DNA of 64,000 nt from Kumtagia ephedrae (GCF_003012745.1 NZ_PXYK01000005.1:124001-188000), one strand, 5' to 3'; positions 42,253 through 50,937 are shown, counted from the stretch's first letter. Made by a program: numbers and translations. The notes: generated by a model not told the origin, from the letters alone.

Positions 42253-43386
42253 TCAGATCACGTAGGATCGGAGAGGCTCGAAGCCGTTGAAGGCGACCGC
42301 CGAATAGGTGGTCGTGTAGGCGCCGGTGCCCTCGATCAGCACGTCGTCGCCGATGGTCAGCGACAGCGGCAGCGGGTACGGCGTCTTCTCGTAGAGCACG
42401 TCGGCCGAATCGCAGGTCGGGCCGGCGAGGACGCACGGAGACTTCTCATCCTCGTCCCGCGCGGTCACGATCGGGTAGCGGATCGCCTCGTCCATCGTCT
42501 CGGCCAGCCCGCCGAACTTGCCGATGTCGAGATAGACCCAGCGCACATTGTCGTTGTCGGCCTTCTTCGAGATCAGCACGACTTCCGACTTGATGACGCC
42601 GGCATTGCCGACCATGCCGCGGCCCGGCTCGATGATGGTCTCCGGGATGCGGTTGCCGAAATGCTTGCGCAGCGCCGCGAAGATCGCCTGGCCATAGGCC
42701 TGCGCCACCGGCACGTCCTTGAGATAGCGGGTCGGGAAGCCGCCGCCCATGTTGACCATCCTGAGCATGATGCCTTCCTCGGCGAGCGTCTCGAAGACGC
42801 GCTTGGCGTCGCCCAGCGCGCGGTCCCACGCCGTCAGGTCGCACTGCTGCGAACCGACATGGAAGGACACGCCATAGGCGTCGAGCCCGAGCTTCCTCGC
42901 ATGGCGCAGCACGTCGACCGCCATCGCCGGCACGCAGCCGAACTTGCGCGACAGCGGCCATTCGGCGCCCTCGCCGTCGGTGAGCACGCGGCAAAACACG
43001 CGGCTGCCGGGAGCGGCGCGCGCGACCTTCTCCACCTCCTCGACGCAGTCCACCGCGAACAGGCGGATGCCGAGCTCATAGGCGCGAAGAATGTCGCGCT
43101 CCTTCTTGATGGTGTTGCCGAAGGAGATGCGGTCGGCGGGCGCGCCCGCGTCCATGGCCATCTCGACTTCGGCAACGGACGCGGTGTCGAAGGACGAGCC
43201 CATCGCGGCAAGCAGGCGCAGGATCTCCGGCGCCGGGTTTGCCTTCACCGCGTAGTAGATCCTGGAATCAGGCAGCGCCTTCTCGAAGGCGCGGAAATTG
43301 TCGCGCACGACGTCGAGGTCGACGACGAGGCAAGGCCCGTTCGGACGTCGGGTCGCGAGGAAATCGAGGATGCGCTGCGTGGCCAT
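42253..43386 (-). CDS. Ornithine/lysine decarboxylase, alanine-racemase-fold PLP enzyme
   Basis: 377 aa, fold III PLP decarboxylase. The Schiff-base lysine K48 is in YYAVKANP, the phosphate-binding region is NMGGGFPTRY and EPGRGMVGNA, and the active-site Cys is C325 in GPTCDSADVLYE. It converts ornithine (possibly lysine) to putrescine (cadaverine) in polyamine synthesis. A ~540-bp non-coding, structured leader precedes it, as expected for alphaproteobacterial ODC genes carrying the speF leader RNA. Length is normal. Confidence 0.93.
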   Translation of the reverse strand: MATQRILDFLATRRPNGPCLVVDLDVVRDNFRAFEKALPDSRIYYAVKANPAPEILRLLAAMGSSFDTASVAEVEMAMDAGAPADRISFGNTIKKERDILRAYELGIRLFAVDCVEEVEKVARAAPGSRVFCRVLTDGEGAEWPLSRKFGCVPAMAVDVLRHARKLGLDAYGVSFHVGSQQCDLTAWDRALGDAKRVFETLAEEGIMLRMVNMGGGFPTRYLKDVPVAQAYGQAIFAALRKHFGNRIPETIIEPGRGMVGNAGVIKSEVVLISKKADNDNVRWVYLDIGKFGGLAETMDEAIRYPIVTARDEDEKSPCVLAGPTCDSADVLYEKTPYPLPLSLTIGDDVLIEGTGAYTTTYSAVAFNGFEPLRSYVI

Positions 43387-43900
43387 CGGATCTCTCCAGT
43401 CGCGCGGGTGCTGTCCCGCGCTTCATTGCAAGGTGCGGACCGCCCTCTGGGCGTTCATCCGCGGTGGACAAAGGGGCGAGACGTCTTCTCGTGGCGCCAG
43501 CCGGTGGAGACCCCGGAACCACGAAAACGCGTCACGCGCGTCGGCTTGCTGAGACCTTGCGGTCCGCGCTCGCTTTGTCTGCCTTGGCTTGGATGGGAGA
43601 CCCGTCCGCACTGCCGGCAATGAAGGTGTGCCTCTTCAGTAATTGTCGGCGTTGGACTGCCGACAGAGACCAGAAAGGCCCGCACCGTCGTTGCTTCAAG
43701 ACGTCCTCGGATCGGCGGTTGGCCGCTGAACCGACCGGGCTCGTTACTTCCCGGGTACCGTCCCGACATCTCGCCATTCCGAGGGTCGGGGGACGCCCAC
43801 AGGCACGTGCGACTTTGGGCAAGCGCGATATAGGAATCTTGGCTGTCACAATCAACGAAAAAATGCATCCCGCTTGCAAATAACGGCGCATCGAACAATG
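43387..43900 (-). ncRNA. Candidate speF-type leader RNA of the ornithine decarboxylase gene
   Basis: About 540 bp without a convincing gene separates the decarboxylase start from the divergent amidase. The stretch is rich in inverted repeats, e.g. TGTCGGC / GCCGACA at 43644-43665 and CGGTT / AACCG near 43715-43735. The speF RNA motif (Rfam) is known upstream of ornithine decarboxylase genes in alphaproteobacteria, and its large size fits. I matched context and structure, not the covariance model. Exact ends are unknown. Confidence 0.5.
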
Positions 43901-43929
43901 CTGGGCGAACCAGCCTGATTTGGTGAACG

Positions 43930-45123
43930 ATGGCCGTCGCTGCCGATACGTTTCATGCCTTCGTGGAGAGGACGCGACCTCTAGCTCCCGCTGCGGAATC
44001 CGGCACGCTGGCGGGCCTGCGGCTGGCGGTTAAGGACATATTCGACGTCGCCGGCCATCGCACCGGCTGCGGCAACCCGCAGAAGCTGGCGCAAGCGCTG
44101 GTTGCCGACCGCCATGCGTCCTGCGTGCAGGCGCTGGTCGATTCGGGTGCGCGTCTCGTCGGCAAGACCGTCACCGACGAACTCGCCTTCTCGCTGTTCG
44201 GCCAGAACGTGCACTTTCCGCTGCCGATCAATCCGGCGGCGCCCGACCGCTACACCGGCGGCTCCTCCTGCGGATCGGCCGCCGCGGTGGCCGGCGGGCT
44301 GGCCGACATCGCGCTCGGCTCCGACACCGGCGGCTCGGTGCGCGCGCCCGCGAGCTTCTGCGGCCTGATCGGGCTGAGGACCACGCATGGCCGCATCGCG
44401 ATCGACGGCACCATGCCGCTCGCGCCGTCCTTCGACACTGTCGGCTGGTTCGCCGCCGACATCGAGATCTACGAGGCGGTCGGCAAGATTCTTCTGGGCC
44501 GCGACGGCTATCGCGCTCCGCTGTCGCGCGTCGTCACGCTGGCTCCCCTGGAGACCTGGCTCGCCGGGCCGCCGGAGGCGGCAGAGTACGGACGCATGAA
44601 GCAGCGTGTCGGGCTGCATGTCGAAAAGCTGAGCGCCCTGCCCTTCTCCGCATCGCCGGATGAACTCTATTCCTGCTTCCGCAATCTGCAGGCCTACGAG
44701 GCCTGGCAGGCGCACGGCGCCTGGATCACCGCGCATGAGAATACGCTGGGCGCCGGAACGCGCGAACGGTTCCGCTATGGCGAGACGATCGGCGAAGCCA
44801 CCGTCCAGGCGGAGCGCGAGCGCAGGCAGACGTTCCGCGCCGAGATGGAGGCGCTGCTTGCCGACGGCAGGGTGCTGGTGCTGCCGACGGTGCCCGGCGC
44901 CGCGCCCTTCAAGAACGCGACGCCGGAGGAGTTGCAGGCCTATCGCGAGCGGGCGCTGCACCTGCTCTGCCTCGCCGGGCTGGCCGGCCTGCCGCAGATC
45001 ACGCTGCCGCTGGGACGCATCCACGGCGCGCCGTTCGGCCTGTCGATTGTCGGCCCCAGGGACAGCGACATCGGGCTGATCCGGCTGGGGCGGAAGATTC
45101 TTGCGGGGATGAGAGCAGAGTGA
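43930..45123 (+). CDS. Amidase signature-family enzyme
   Basis: 397 aa. The catalytic Lys is K35 in LAVKDIFDVAGHRT. The signature RYTGGSSCGSAAAVAGGLAD, then SDTGGSVRAPASFCGLIGLR, holds the cis-Ser/Ser pair. The C-terminus (GLPQITLPLGRIHGAPFGLS) is standard. The enzyme hydrolyses an amide; the substrate is not predictable. It is somewhat shorter than GatA-type amidases and has no gat neighbours, so a role in tRNA amidation is unlikely. It is divergent from the decarboxylase leader. Confidence 0.9.
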   Translation: MAVAADTFHAFVERTRPLAPAAESGTLAGLRLAVKDIFDVAGHRTGCGNPQKLAQALVADRHASCVQALVDSGARLVGKTVTDELAFSLFGQNVHFPLPINPAAPDRYTGGSSCGSAAAVAGGLADIALGSDTGGSVRAPASFCGLIGLRTTHGRIAIDGTMPLAPSFDTVGWFAADIEIYEAVGKILLGRDGYRAPLSRVVTLAPLETWLAGPPEAAEYGRMKQRVGLHVEKLSALPFSASPDELYSCFRNLQAYEAWQAHGAWITAHENTLGAGTRERFRYGETIGEATVQAERERRQTFRAEMEALLADGRVLVLPTVPGAAPFKNATPEELQAYRERALHLLCLAGLAGLPQITLPLGRIHGAPFGLSIVGPRDSDIGLIRLGRKILAGMRAE

Positions 45124-45143
45124 TGTCACCGACCAACGAGCAC

Positions 45144-45275
45144 GCCCCCTCCACCACGCTGCGCGTGGTCCCCCTCCCCCGTTTACGGGGAGGATCAAGG
45201 CCGTGCCGGCCTCGCCGCCAGTTCCTCCCCTGCGAAGCGGGGGAGGGGGACCACGCGCAGCGTGGTGGAGGGGGC
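45144..45275. repeat. Intergenic element with 38-bp perfect inverted repeats
   Basis: Left arm 45144-45181 and right arm 45238-45275 are perfect reverse complements of 38 bp; the core reads CCACGCTGCGCGTGG. The 56-base centre holds a second, shorter inverted pair (CGGGGAGGA / TTCCTCCCC). It has the structure of a non-autonomous, MITE-like or mosaic palindromic element. It fills most of the gap before the LysR gene. Confidence 0.85.
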
Positions 45276-45304
45276 CGTGCATTCCTTCACTTGGGTACGC
45301 CTGA

Positions 45305-46204
45305 ATGGATACGCTGACCCGCATGCGCGCCTTCCTCGACGTGGTCGAGGCCGAAGGCTTTTCCGCCGCGGCGCGCAAGATCGGCCGTTCGAAAGCGCTG
45401 CTGTCGAAATATGTGCGCGAGCTGGAGGACGAGCTCGGCGCGCTGCTGCTCAACCGCACCACCCGCCAGTTCTCGCTGACCGAGGCCGGTCACACCTATT
45501 ACAAGCGCGCCTCCGAGATCGTGCGCGAGATCGACAGCCTTGCCGACGCCGTGCGCGAATCCTCGGGCGACGTGCGCGGCCGCATAAAGCTGTCGGCGCC
45601 GCGCACCTTCGCCGATGCGCCGATCGGCCAATCGCTGATCGACTTCGCCAAGGCGCATCCGGAGATCGTGCTGGAGATCCAGCTCGACGACCGCTTCGTC
45701 GACCTGGTCGAGGAGGGGTTCGACCTCGCCATCCGCATCACCCGGCTGGAAAGCTCCTCGCTGATCGCCCGCCGGCTGTCGCCCTTCTCGATAAGGCTCT
45801 GCGCCTCGCCCGAGGTGATCGAGAAATACGGGATGCCGGAGCGGCCGCAGGATCTGGCGAGCCGCCCCTGCGTCATCGACACCAACGGCCGCTGGCTGTC
45901 GAACTGGCCCTTCGTCGGCGAGAGCGGCGAGACCTTCACGGTCTCGGTCACCGGCCGCATCGAGGTCAACAGCCCGGCGGCGGCGTGCGCCGCCGCCGTC
46001 TCCGGCCTCGGCTGGGCCGTGCTGCCCGACTTCATCGCCGAGCCCGACATCGCGGCGGGCCGGCTGATCTCGGTGCTCGACGACCGCATCCCGCGCGGCG
46101 GCGGCATCTTCGCCGTCTACCCGCACCGCCGCTATCTGCCGGCGAAGGTGCGCGTGTTCGTCGATTTCCTGGTGCAGTGGTTCAGGAAGAACGGGGCGGC
46201 TTGA
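45305..46204 (+). CDS. LysR-family transcriptional regulator
   Basis: 299 aa. The N-terminal winged helix is MDTLTRMRAFLDVVEAEGFS, then AARKIGRSKALLSKYVRELE with LLNRTTRQFSLTEAGHTYY. The C-terminal substrate-binding domain starts near residue 90 (GRIKLSAPRTFADAPIGQSL). It belongs to the subgroup with DVRGRIKLSAPRTFA-type sequences. No divergent target gene is present, so its regulon is unclear. The repeat element just upstream may have displaced its promoter. Confidence 0.93.
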   Translation: MDTLTRMRAFLDVVEAEGFSAAARKIGRSKALLSKYVRELEDELGALLLNRTTRQFSLTEAGHTYYKRASEIVREIDSLADAVRESSGDVRGRIKLSAPRTFADAPIGQSLIDFAKAHPEIVLEIQLDDRFVDLVEEGFDLAIRITRLESSSLIARRLSPFSIRLCASPEVIEKYGMPERPQDLASRPCVIDTNGRWLSNWPFVGESGETFTVSVTGRIEVNSPAAACAAAVSGLGWAVLPDFIAEPDIAAGRLISVLDDRIPRGGGIFAVYPHRRYLPAKVRVFVDFLVQWFRKNGAA

Positions 46205-46319
46205 GCCGGGCCGCGAGCGTGCCGCAGCGCATCCCTGCGTCAATCTCACCCTACATCCGGTCCCATTTTCGCCCCGATTCTGGTAATCCTCGGGGATCGC
46301 AAATCAGCCCGGATCGAGG

Positions 46320-46985
46320 ATGAGACTTTTCCGCCAATTCGCAAGGCTAACGGCCGCGGCTGCGTTCCTCGCCGCCTCGAGCGCGCCGGCGCTGGTGCAT
46401 CCGCACGTCTTCGCCGAAGCGCGGCTGGACGTGGTGGTCAATCCCGACCGTACGGTCAAGTCGCTGCGCCATCTCTGGCGCTTCGACGACCTGTTCTCCT
46501 CGACCGTGCTGATGGAGTTCGACAAGAACGGCGACCTCCAGCTAGACGACGCCGAGTTGCAGGACGTCGCCGACACGGTCTATTCCTCGCTCGCCGAGTA
46601 CAAATATTTCCAGATCGTCACCCTCGACGGCAAGGATGTCGAGATGCAGCCGCCGCCGAAGCTGATCGCCAGCTTCGAGGGCGAGCAGCTCATCATCCTG
46701 TTCGAATCCACGCCGAAACAGCCGCTCACGCTCGCCGGCAAGGTGGATTTCGGCGTCTATGACCCGACCTTCTACACGGCGATCGACTTCACCGAGGACG
46801 ACAACATGTCGGTGGTGGCGCTGCCGGCCGACTGCAAGCGCAGCGTCATCCGCCCCGACCCGGACGAGGCGATCGCCCAGAACCAGTCGACGCTGACCGA
46901 TGCCTTCTTCAACGATCCGACCGGCACGGACATGAGCAAGATCTTCGCCACCAAGCTGGAACTCACCTGCCAGGCGAGCGGCTGA
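46320..46985 (+). CDS. DUF1007 periplasmic protein, partner of the NicO transporter
   Basis: 221 aa. A signal peptide (1 to ~27) precedes the mature start HPHVFAEARLDVVVNPD, a DUF1007 hallmark. An EF-hand-like FDKNGDLQLDDAE lies near residue 65. DUF1007 genes are regularly paired with NicO/RcnA-type nickel-cobalt transporters, as here 115 bp upstream of one. Its role is probably periplasmic metal handling for that transporter. Confidence 0.88.
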   Translation: MRLFRQFARLTAAAAFLAASSAPALVHPHVFAEARLDVVVNPDRTVKSLRHLWRFDDLFSSTVLMEFDKNGDLQLDDAELQDVADTVYSSLAEYKYFQIVTLDGKDVEMQPPPKLIASFEGEQLIILFESTPKQPLTLAGKVDFGVYDPTFYTAIDFTEDDNMSVVALPADCKRSVIRPDPDEAIAQNQSTLTDAFFNDPTGTDMSKIFATKLELTCQASG

Positions 46986-47086
46986 GCATGATCATCCCGA
47001 GGAGTCGCAGGCTTTTCGGACGAGGATCATGCGACGGAACAAAGAGATAGAGCGGGACGCCGATCCATCGTGATGGCATCCCGCTC
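46986..47086. repeat. Palindromic intergenic repeat with GATCATGC ends and GAGCGGGA hairpin
   Basis: GCATGATC (46986-46993) and GATCATGC (47025-47032) bound a first inverted unit. The AACAAAGAGATAGAGCGGGA segment and a second hairpin GAGCGGGA (47050-47057) / TCCCGCTC (47079-47086) follow. I recall this combination as a dispersed repeat in Mesorhizobium-type genomes. It lies between the DUF1007 and NicO genes. Confidence 0.65.
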
Positions 47087-47100
47087 CAGCAGGAGCGGAC

Positions 47101-48228
47101 ATGAAGAAATGGACCGTCAGGGTGGTCTTCGCCCTTCTCGCCTTCACCTATGTGGCGACGCATTTCCTCGGCCATGCCCACGCGCAGAGCTCGCTGGGTA
47201 TCGGCACCAACGAGGCGATGGTGCCCTCGACCGGCATGTTCGCAGGCCTGATGAACTGGATCAACGTCCAGCAGCAGGGATTTTACCGGGCGCTGACCGG
47301 CGCGCTGAAGGCGATGCGCCAGGACGGCGGCCAGCTCTGGATCCTGGTCGGCCTGTCCTTCGCCTACGGCGTCTTCCATGCCGCCGGCCCCGGCCATGGC
47401 AAGGCGGTGATCTCCTCCTACATGCTGGCCAACGAGGTGGCATTGCGGCGCGGCGTCATGCTGTCCTTCGTCTCGGCCTTCCTGCAGGCCCTGACGGCGA
47501 TCGTGCTGATGACGATGGTGTTCCTGGTGCTGCGCGGCACCGCCATCTCGATGACCAACGCCACCTGGTTCCTGGAGGTCGCAAGCTACGCGCTGATCAC
47601 GCTGTTCGGCGCCTGGCTCTTGTGGAAGAAGGCCGGTCCGCGGCTCGCCGGCCTGTTCGGCCACAACCCCGCCTACAGCCTGTCGGCCGCGCACGCGCAT
47701 CATCACGGCCACGCCCACGCCGCCCATGACCACCACCACGATCATGCCCACCACCACGATCATGCCCACGCCCATCACGATCATGGGCACCATCATCGCG
47801 ACCATGGCGCCCATGCGCATCATCACGGCCATTCGCACGGGCCGGGGGAGGTCTGCGACACCTGCGGCCACGCGCATGCGCCCGATCCGGCGATGATCTC
47901 CGGCGACCGCTTCGACTGGCGCACCGCCTGGTCGGCGGTCGCGGCCGTCGGCCTGCGGCCCTGCACCGGCGCGCTGATCGTGCTGTCCTTCGCCTTCCTC
48001 AACGGCCTGTGGATGGGCGGCATGCTCTCGGTGCTCGCCATGGCGGTCGGCACGGCGATCACCGTCTCCCTCCTGGCCACGCTGGCGGTGACGGCGAAGA
48101 ACTGGGCGGTGGCGTTCGCCGGCGACGGCCGCGTCGGCAACCGCGTCCATGCCACGATCGAGATCGCCGGCGCCGCGCTGGTGTTCCTGCTCGGCCTGGC
48201 GCTGCTCGGTGCCAGCCTCAACGCATAA
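47101..48228 (+). CDS. NicO/RcnA-family nickel-cobalt transporter
   Basis: 375 aa, polytopic. Motifs: SFAYGVFHAAGPGHGKAVIS, SYMLANEVALRRGVMLSFVS and VGLRPCTGALIVLSFAFLNG. A cytosolic or periplasmic loop at about 195-262 is extremely His-rich (repeats of HDHHHDHAHHHDHAHAHHDH), a metal-binding region, followed by CDTCGHAHAP. The family exports or imports Ni2+/Co2+. It follows the DUF1007 gene. About six membrane segments flank the loop. Confidence 0.92.
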   Translation: MKKWTVRVVFALLAFTYVATHFLGHAHAQSSLGIGTNEAMVPSTGMFAGLMNWINVQQQGFYRALTGALKAMRQDGGQLWILVGLSFAYGVFHAAGPGHGKAVISSYMLANEVALRRGVMLSFVSAFLQALTAIVLMTMVFLVLRGTAISMTNATWFLEVASYALITLFGAWLLWKKAGPRLAGLFGHNPAYSLSAAHAHHHGHAHAAHDHHHDHAHHHDHAHAHHDHGHHHRDHGAHAHHHGHSHGPGEVCDTCGHAHAPDPAMISGDRFDWRTAWSAVAAVGLRPCTGALIVLSFAFLNGLWMGGMLSVLAMAVGTAITVSLLATLAVTAKNWAVAFAGDGRVGNRVHATIEIAGAALVFLLGLALLGASLNA

Positions 48229-48349
48229 GGTCCGACCAGCGCACCCTCGATGGGCGGCGGCATTCGCCGACAACACGGATCGTCGCCACGCTGCGCAAAA
48301 TCCGCGGGGCTGTCAATTCTTTCGCTCGTCGCGTCCGGCGAAGACCCCG

Positions 48350-49177
48350 TCACGACGTGTCGGGGCGTTGCAGCGCCTCGAAGGCAAGTCCGTGCAGGAC
48401 ATCCAGCACCTTGTGGACCTCATGAACGGGTTTTCTGCGCCGCCAGCCCGGCGGCAGGCCGGGCTTCAGCGGCGAGTGGCGGCCGAACCGGCGTGGCTCG
48501 CCGGTTTCCCGCTCGCGCGCGAAGGCGGCGTCGCGCCGGGCCTTCCAGCGGGCGAAGCGTCTTGCCTGGCCGGGAAGATCGTCGAGCGCGAAAACCAGCG
48601 CTGCAAGTCGCGCATCCAGCCGCCTCGCGTCGATCGGGTCTTTCGGCGACCAGGCGGGGATGCGGAACGGCTCGCTGTAACCGGGAACGCAGATGCGCGG
48701 CACGCCGCAGGTCTGCGGCCCGTAGCGACGATGGCTCCAGGGCCGCAGCGCGTCGAGCAGTGGCAAGGAGGCGCGGCGGGCGCGGGTTTTCGGCCGCGCC
48801 GGCATGCGGACCGGGCCGGCCCCGGGCCGATATTTCGGCTGCGGTTTCTGCCGGGGCGGCGGCAGGACGACCACCAGCCCGCGCGCGGCCACGACGATGA
48901 GGCGCCGCACCGCCGCTTCTGCGGGACGCAGAAGCCGCAGGATGGCGCGGTGGAGGCGGCGTGGCAGGAAGAGCGCGGGGGCAAGTGCCGGCGTGAGCGC
49001 CGGGGACAGTTTACTTTTTTCGGCCCGCGAAAACCTTGAAGCGGCTGTGCCCTTCTGCCGAAAGAAAGTAAACTGTCCCCTGAGTTCCTCGAGTTCCAGG
49101 CCTGCCATGGCGACGAGCATGGCGAGGATACGCTTCAGCGCCTCGCGATTCCTCTCGATTGCCGCATCCCAGTCCAC
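48350..49177 (-). CDS. Conserved hypothetical protein carrying an inserted palindromic repeat
   Basis: 275 aa from GTG 49177 (MDWDAAIERNREALKRILAM), with AAAGGAGG five bases upstream. The protein is Arg/Pro/Leu-rich with LFLPRRLHRAILRLLRPAEA and RRLIVVAARGLVVVLPPPR. I recognise no domain. Residues ~32-60 (RGQFTFFRQKG ... EKSKLSP) are encoded by a GGGGACAGTTTACTTT palindromic repeat that keeps the frame. Codon use and the strong ribosome site support it as a real gene. Confidence 0.72.
   Translation of the reverse strand: MDWDAAIERNREALKRILAMLVAMAGLELEELRGQFTFFRQKGTAASRFSRAEKSKLSPALTPALAPALFLPRRLHRAILRLLRPAEAAVRRLIVVAARGLVVVLPPPRQKPQPKYRPGAGPVRMPARPKTRARRASLPLLDALRPWSHRRYGPQTCGVPRICVPGYSEPFRIPAWSPKDPIDARRLDARLAALVFALDDLPGQARRFARWKARRDAAFARERETGEPRRFGRHSPLKPGLPPGWRRRKPVHEVHKVLDVLHGLAFEALQRPDTS
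49002..49080. repeat. REP-like inverted repeat inside a coding gene
   Basis: GGGGACAGTTTACTTT (49002-49017) and its exact complement AAAGTAAACTGTCCCC (49065-49080), 47 bases apart and extended by TTCGG / CCGAA. Such GGGGACAG elements are widely dispersed in proteobacterial genomes. Here the element is translated as part of the gene at 48350-49177. Confidence 0.8.
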
Positions 49178-49369
49178 CACCGCCTCCTTTCCAGCACAGG
49201 CGGCGAGATTATCGCTCGGGCCGGGAGGGGCGGGGATAGAATGAGGGAAAATAATCCTGACGGATGCTGACAAGGAGCGACGGTAGCGCAGGGGGATCAC
49301 ATGTGAGTCTATCCCCCATCTCTCAGGGGATTCCGGGAGCAGCGGCTGCGTGCCGCCCGTCCAACCTTC

Positions 49370-49573
49370 CTACTCGTCCCGGCGCTGCCTGCGGCCGCGC
49401 AGCCAGAACACCAGGAAGAAGGCGGCGACGAACAGGATGCCGAACAGGGCGGCGGCCAGCGTCGAATAGTCGCCGAGCGCCAGCATGACGGTCGGCAGGT
49501 AGAAGGCGCCGAGGCCGAAGGCCAGCATGATGACGAAGGCGGCCAGCGCCGCGTTGCGCGTCTCGGGGTCCAT
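49370..49573 (-). CDS. Small two-helix membrane protein
   Basis: 67 aa with two hydrophobic helices (about 8-30 and 37-58: FVIMLAFGLGAFYLPTVMLA, LAAALFGILFVAAFFLVFWL) and a basic tail RGRRQRRDE. Its ATG overlaps the stop of the SDR gene upstream, so the two are probably cotranslated. Function unknown. Confidence 0.78.
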   Translation of the reverse strand: MDPETRNAALAAFVIMLAFGLGAFYLPTVMLALGDYSTLAAALFGILFVAAFFLVFWLRGRRQRRDE

Positions 49574-50331
49574 CAGAGCGAGAAGCCGCCGTCCACCTTC
49601 ATCACCGTGCCGGTGGTGAAGGCGGCTTCGTCGGAGGCGAGATAGACGACGATCGGCGCGATCTCGGCGGCGTCGGCGACGCGACCCATCGGCTGCCGCT
49701 GCACAAACATCTCCAACGCCTTCTCCTTGCTGCCCCAGCTCTTGCCCAATTCCTCGACGCGTCCCTCCCAGGAGGGCGAGCGGAAGGTGCCGGGCGCGAT
49801 CGCATTGCAGCGTATACCCTGCCGGATGAAATCCGCCGCCACCGATTTGGTGAGGCCGATCACCGCAGCCTTGCTGGCGCCGTAGGCGTAGCGGTTGGGG
49901 ATGCCGCGCACCGAGGAGGCGCCGGACGCGATGTTGACGATCGACGACGTCCCGCCGCTCGCCCTGGCGCGCTCCAGCATGCCCGGCAGGAACGCCCTGA
50001 TGGTGCGATGCATGGATTTCACGTTGAGGTCGAAGGAAAAATCCCAGTCCTTCTCGCTGGTGTCGAGCACCGTGCCGTGATGCACATAGCCGGCGACGTT
50101 GACCAGGATGTCGACGGGTCCGACCTTGGCGGCATAAGCCTCGACCGCCTTGGTCGACAGCACATCCAGCTTCGCCTTCTTCGCCTTCGCGAGACCGTCC
50201 AGCTTGTCGCGGGCGACGTCGGAGGCATGGACGGTCGCCCCTTCGGCGAGGAACGCCTCGGCGATGGCTCGGCCGATGCCCTGCCCCGCCGCGGTCACCA
50301 CCGCGATCTTGCCTTTCAGCCGTCCGCCCAT
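49573..50331 (-). CDS. Short-chain dehydrogenase/reductase (BDH2/DHRS6-like)
   Basis: 252 aa from ATG 50331, preceded by GAGGACG; an in-frame ATG at 50406 would add 25 atypical residues. Cofactor motif TAAGQGIGRA, NVAGY at the NNAG position, and the catalytic Ser and YxxxK in NIASGASS and YAYGASKAA. VKSMHRTIRAFLPGML and CNAIAPGTFRSPSWEGRVEE resemble the 3-hydroxybutyrate dehydrogenase type 2 group. Substrate uncertain. It is coupled to the small membrane protein gene. Confidence 0.9.
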   Translation of the reverse strand: MGGRLKGKIAVVTAAGQGIGRAIAEAFLAEGATVHASDVARDKLDGLAKAKKAKLDVLSTKAVEAYAAKVGPVDILVNVAGYVHHGTVLDTSEKDWDFSFDLNVKSMHRTIRAFLPGMLERARASGGTSSIVNIASGASSVRGIPNRYAYGASKAAVIGLTKSVAADFIRQGIRCNAIAPGTFRSPSWEGRVEELGKSWGSKEKALEMFVQRQPMGRVADAAEIAPIVVYLASDEAAFTTGTVMKVDGGFSL

Positions 50332-50527
50332 TTGTCGTCCTCGAACTGGACCCGGAACATTACCCCGAGACGTCGCGAGTTCTCGGAGATCGTTAAGGTT
50401 GAACAAAGGATCAGGCTATGAACCGCACCGCGCCGGTCGACATCCAGCAACCTGTCCGAGCAGGACGGTCGGCGCACTCACCGGGTCCGGTCACATCACC
50501 GGTTCGCGCGGAATCCCGCCGAAAACG

Positions 50528-50833
50528 TCACCTTCTGATGCGACGCACGTCGACGACACGACCATTGTGCGCACTCACGGCGATTTCGAACCGGTTGCCG
50601 CCACGCCAAGCGCGATAGATCAAAAACCGCCCGCGGCAATCCACCCGACGAATGTCGCGGAAGCCGCGATTGCGCAGGATTCGCTCGCCTCCCCTGCAAG
50701 TGACAGCACGGCCTCTATTGAGGCTGGTGCCAATAGTGATGTCGATCGTGACCGCATGAGCGGGTGTTGGAAGCGTTACCGGCGCGACAAGGCTCAGCGC
50801 CAGAGCCAGGCACGCGAACAGGGGCCGATGCAT
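50528..50833 (-). CDS. Small secreted protein of unknown function
   Basis: 101 aa. A clear signal peptide (1 to ~27, cleavage after AHA) precedes a short basic mature domain: SLNRGRAVTCRGGERILRNR, GFRDIRRVDCRGRFLIYRAW. Two Cys could form a disulphide. The repeated CRG pattern and PepSY-like size suggest a small periplasmic domain, but no function can be given. Confidence 0.72.
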   Translation of the reverse strand: MHRPLFACLALALSLVAPVTLPTPAHAVTIDITIGTSLNRGRAVTCRGGERILRNRGFRDIRRVDCRGRFLIYRAWRGGNRFEIAVSAHNGRVVDVRRIRR

Positions 50834-50937
50834 GAAATTCCTCCACGATGCGTTTGCGCAAGATCATGTGGGCAAGGGTTGGTTGTCAAGGAAAGGGGAG
50901 CAGGTTTCCCGCGGAACCGGCTGCCGGAGGCGACGCG

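Noticed and set aside
42244-43623. Plus-strand open frame opposite the ornithine decarboxylase and its leader
   Set aside because: Composition is that of an antisense frame (Arg/Asp/His-rich) and the minus-strand gene is a certain enzyme with all catalytic motifs.
43239-43898. Short open frames on both strands in the decarboxylase leader
   Set aside because: No ribosome site, Arg/Ser-rich random-like products, and several mutually overlapping frames; the region is better explained as a structured leader.
47690-47830. Repeated CATCATCACGG / CACCACGATCATGCC blocks considered as a CRISPR-like or minisatellite array
   Set aside because: The blocks encode the His-rich loop of the NicO transporter in frame; spacing is irregular and there is no leader or cas gene.
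48149-49039. Plus-strand open frame opposite the hypothetical gene at 48350-49177
   Set aside because: No ribosome site and an Arg-rich shadow product; the minus-strand frame has AAAGGAGG before its start.
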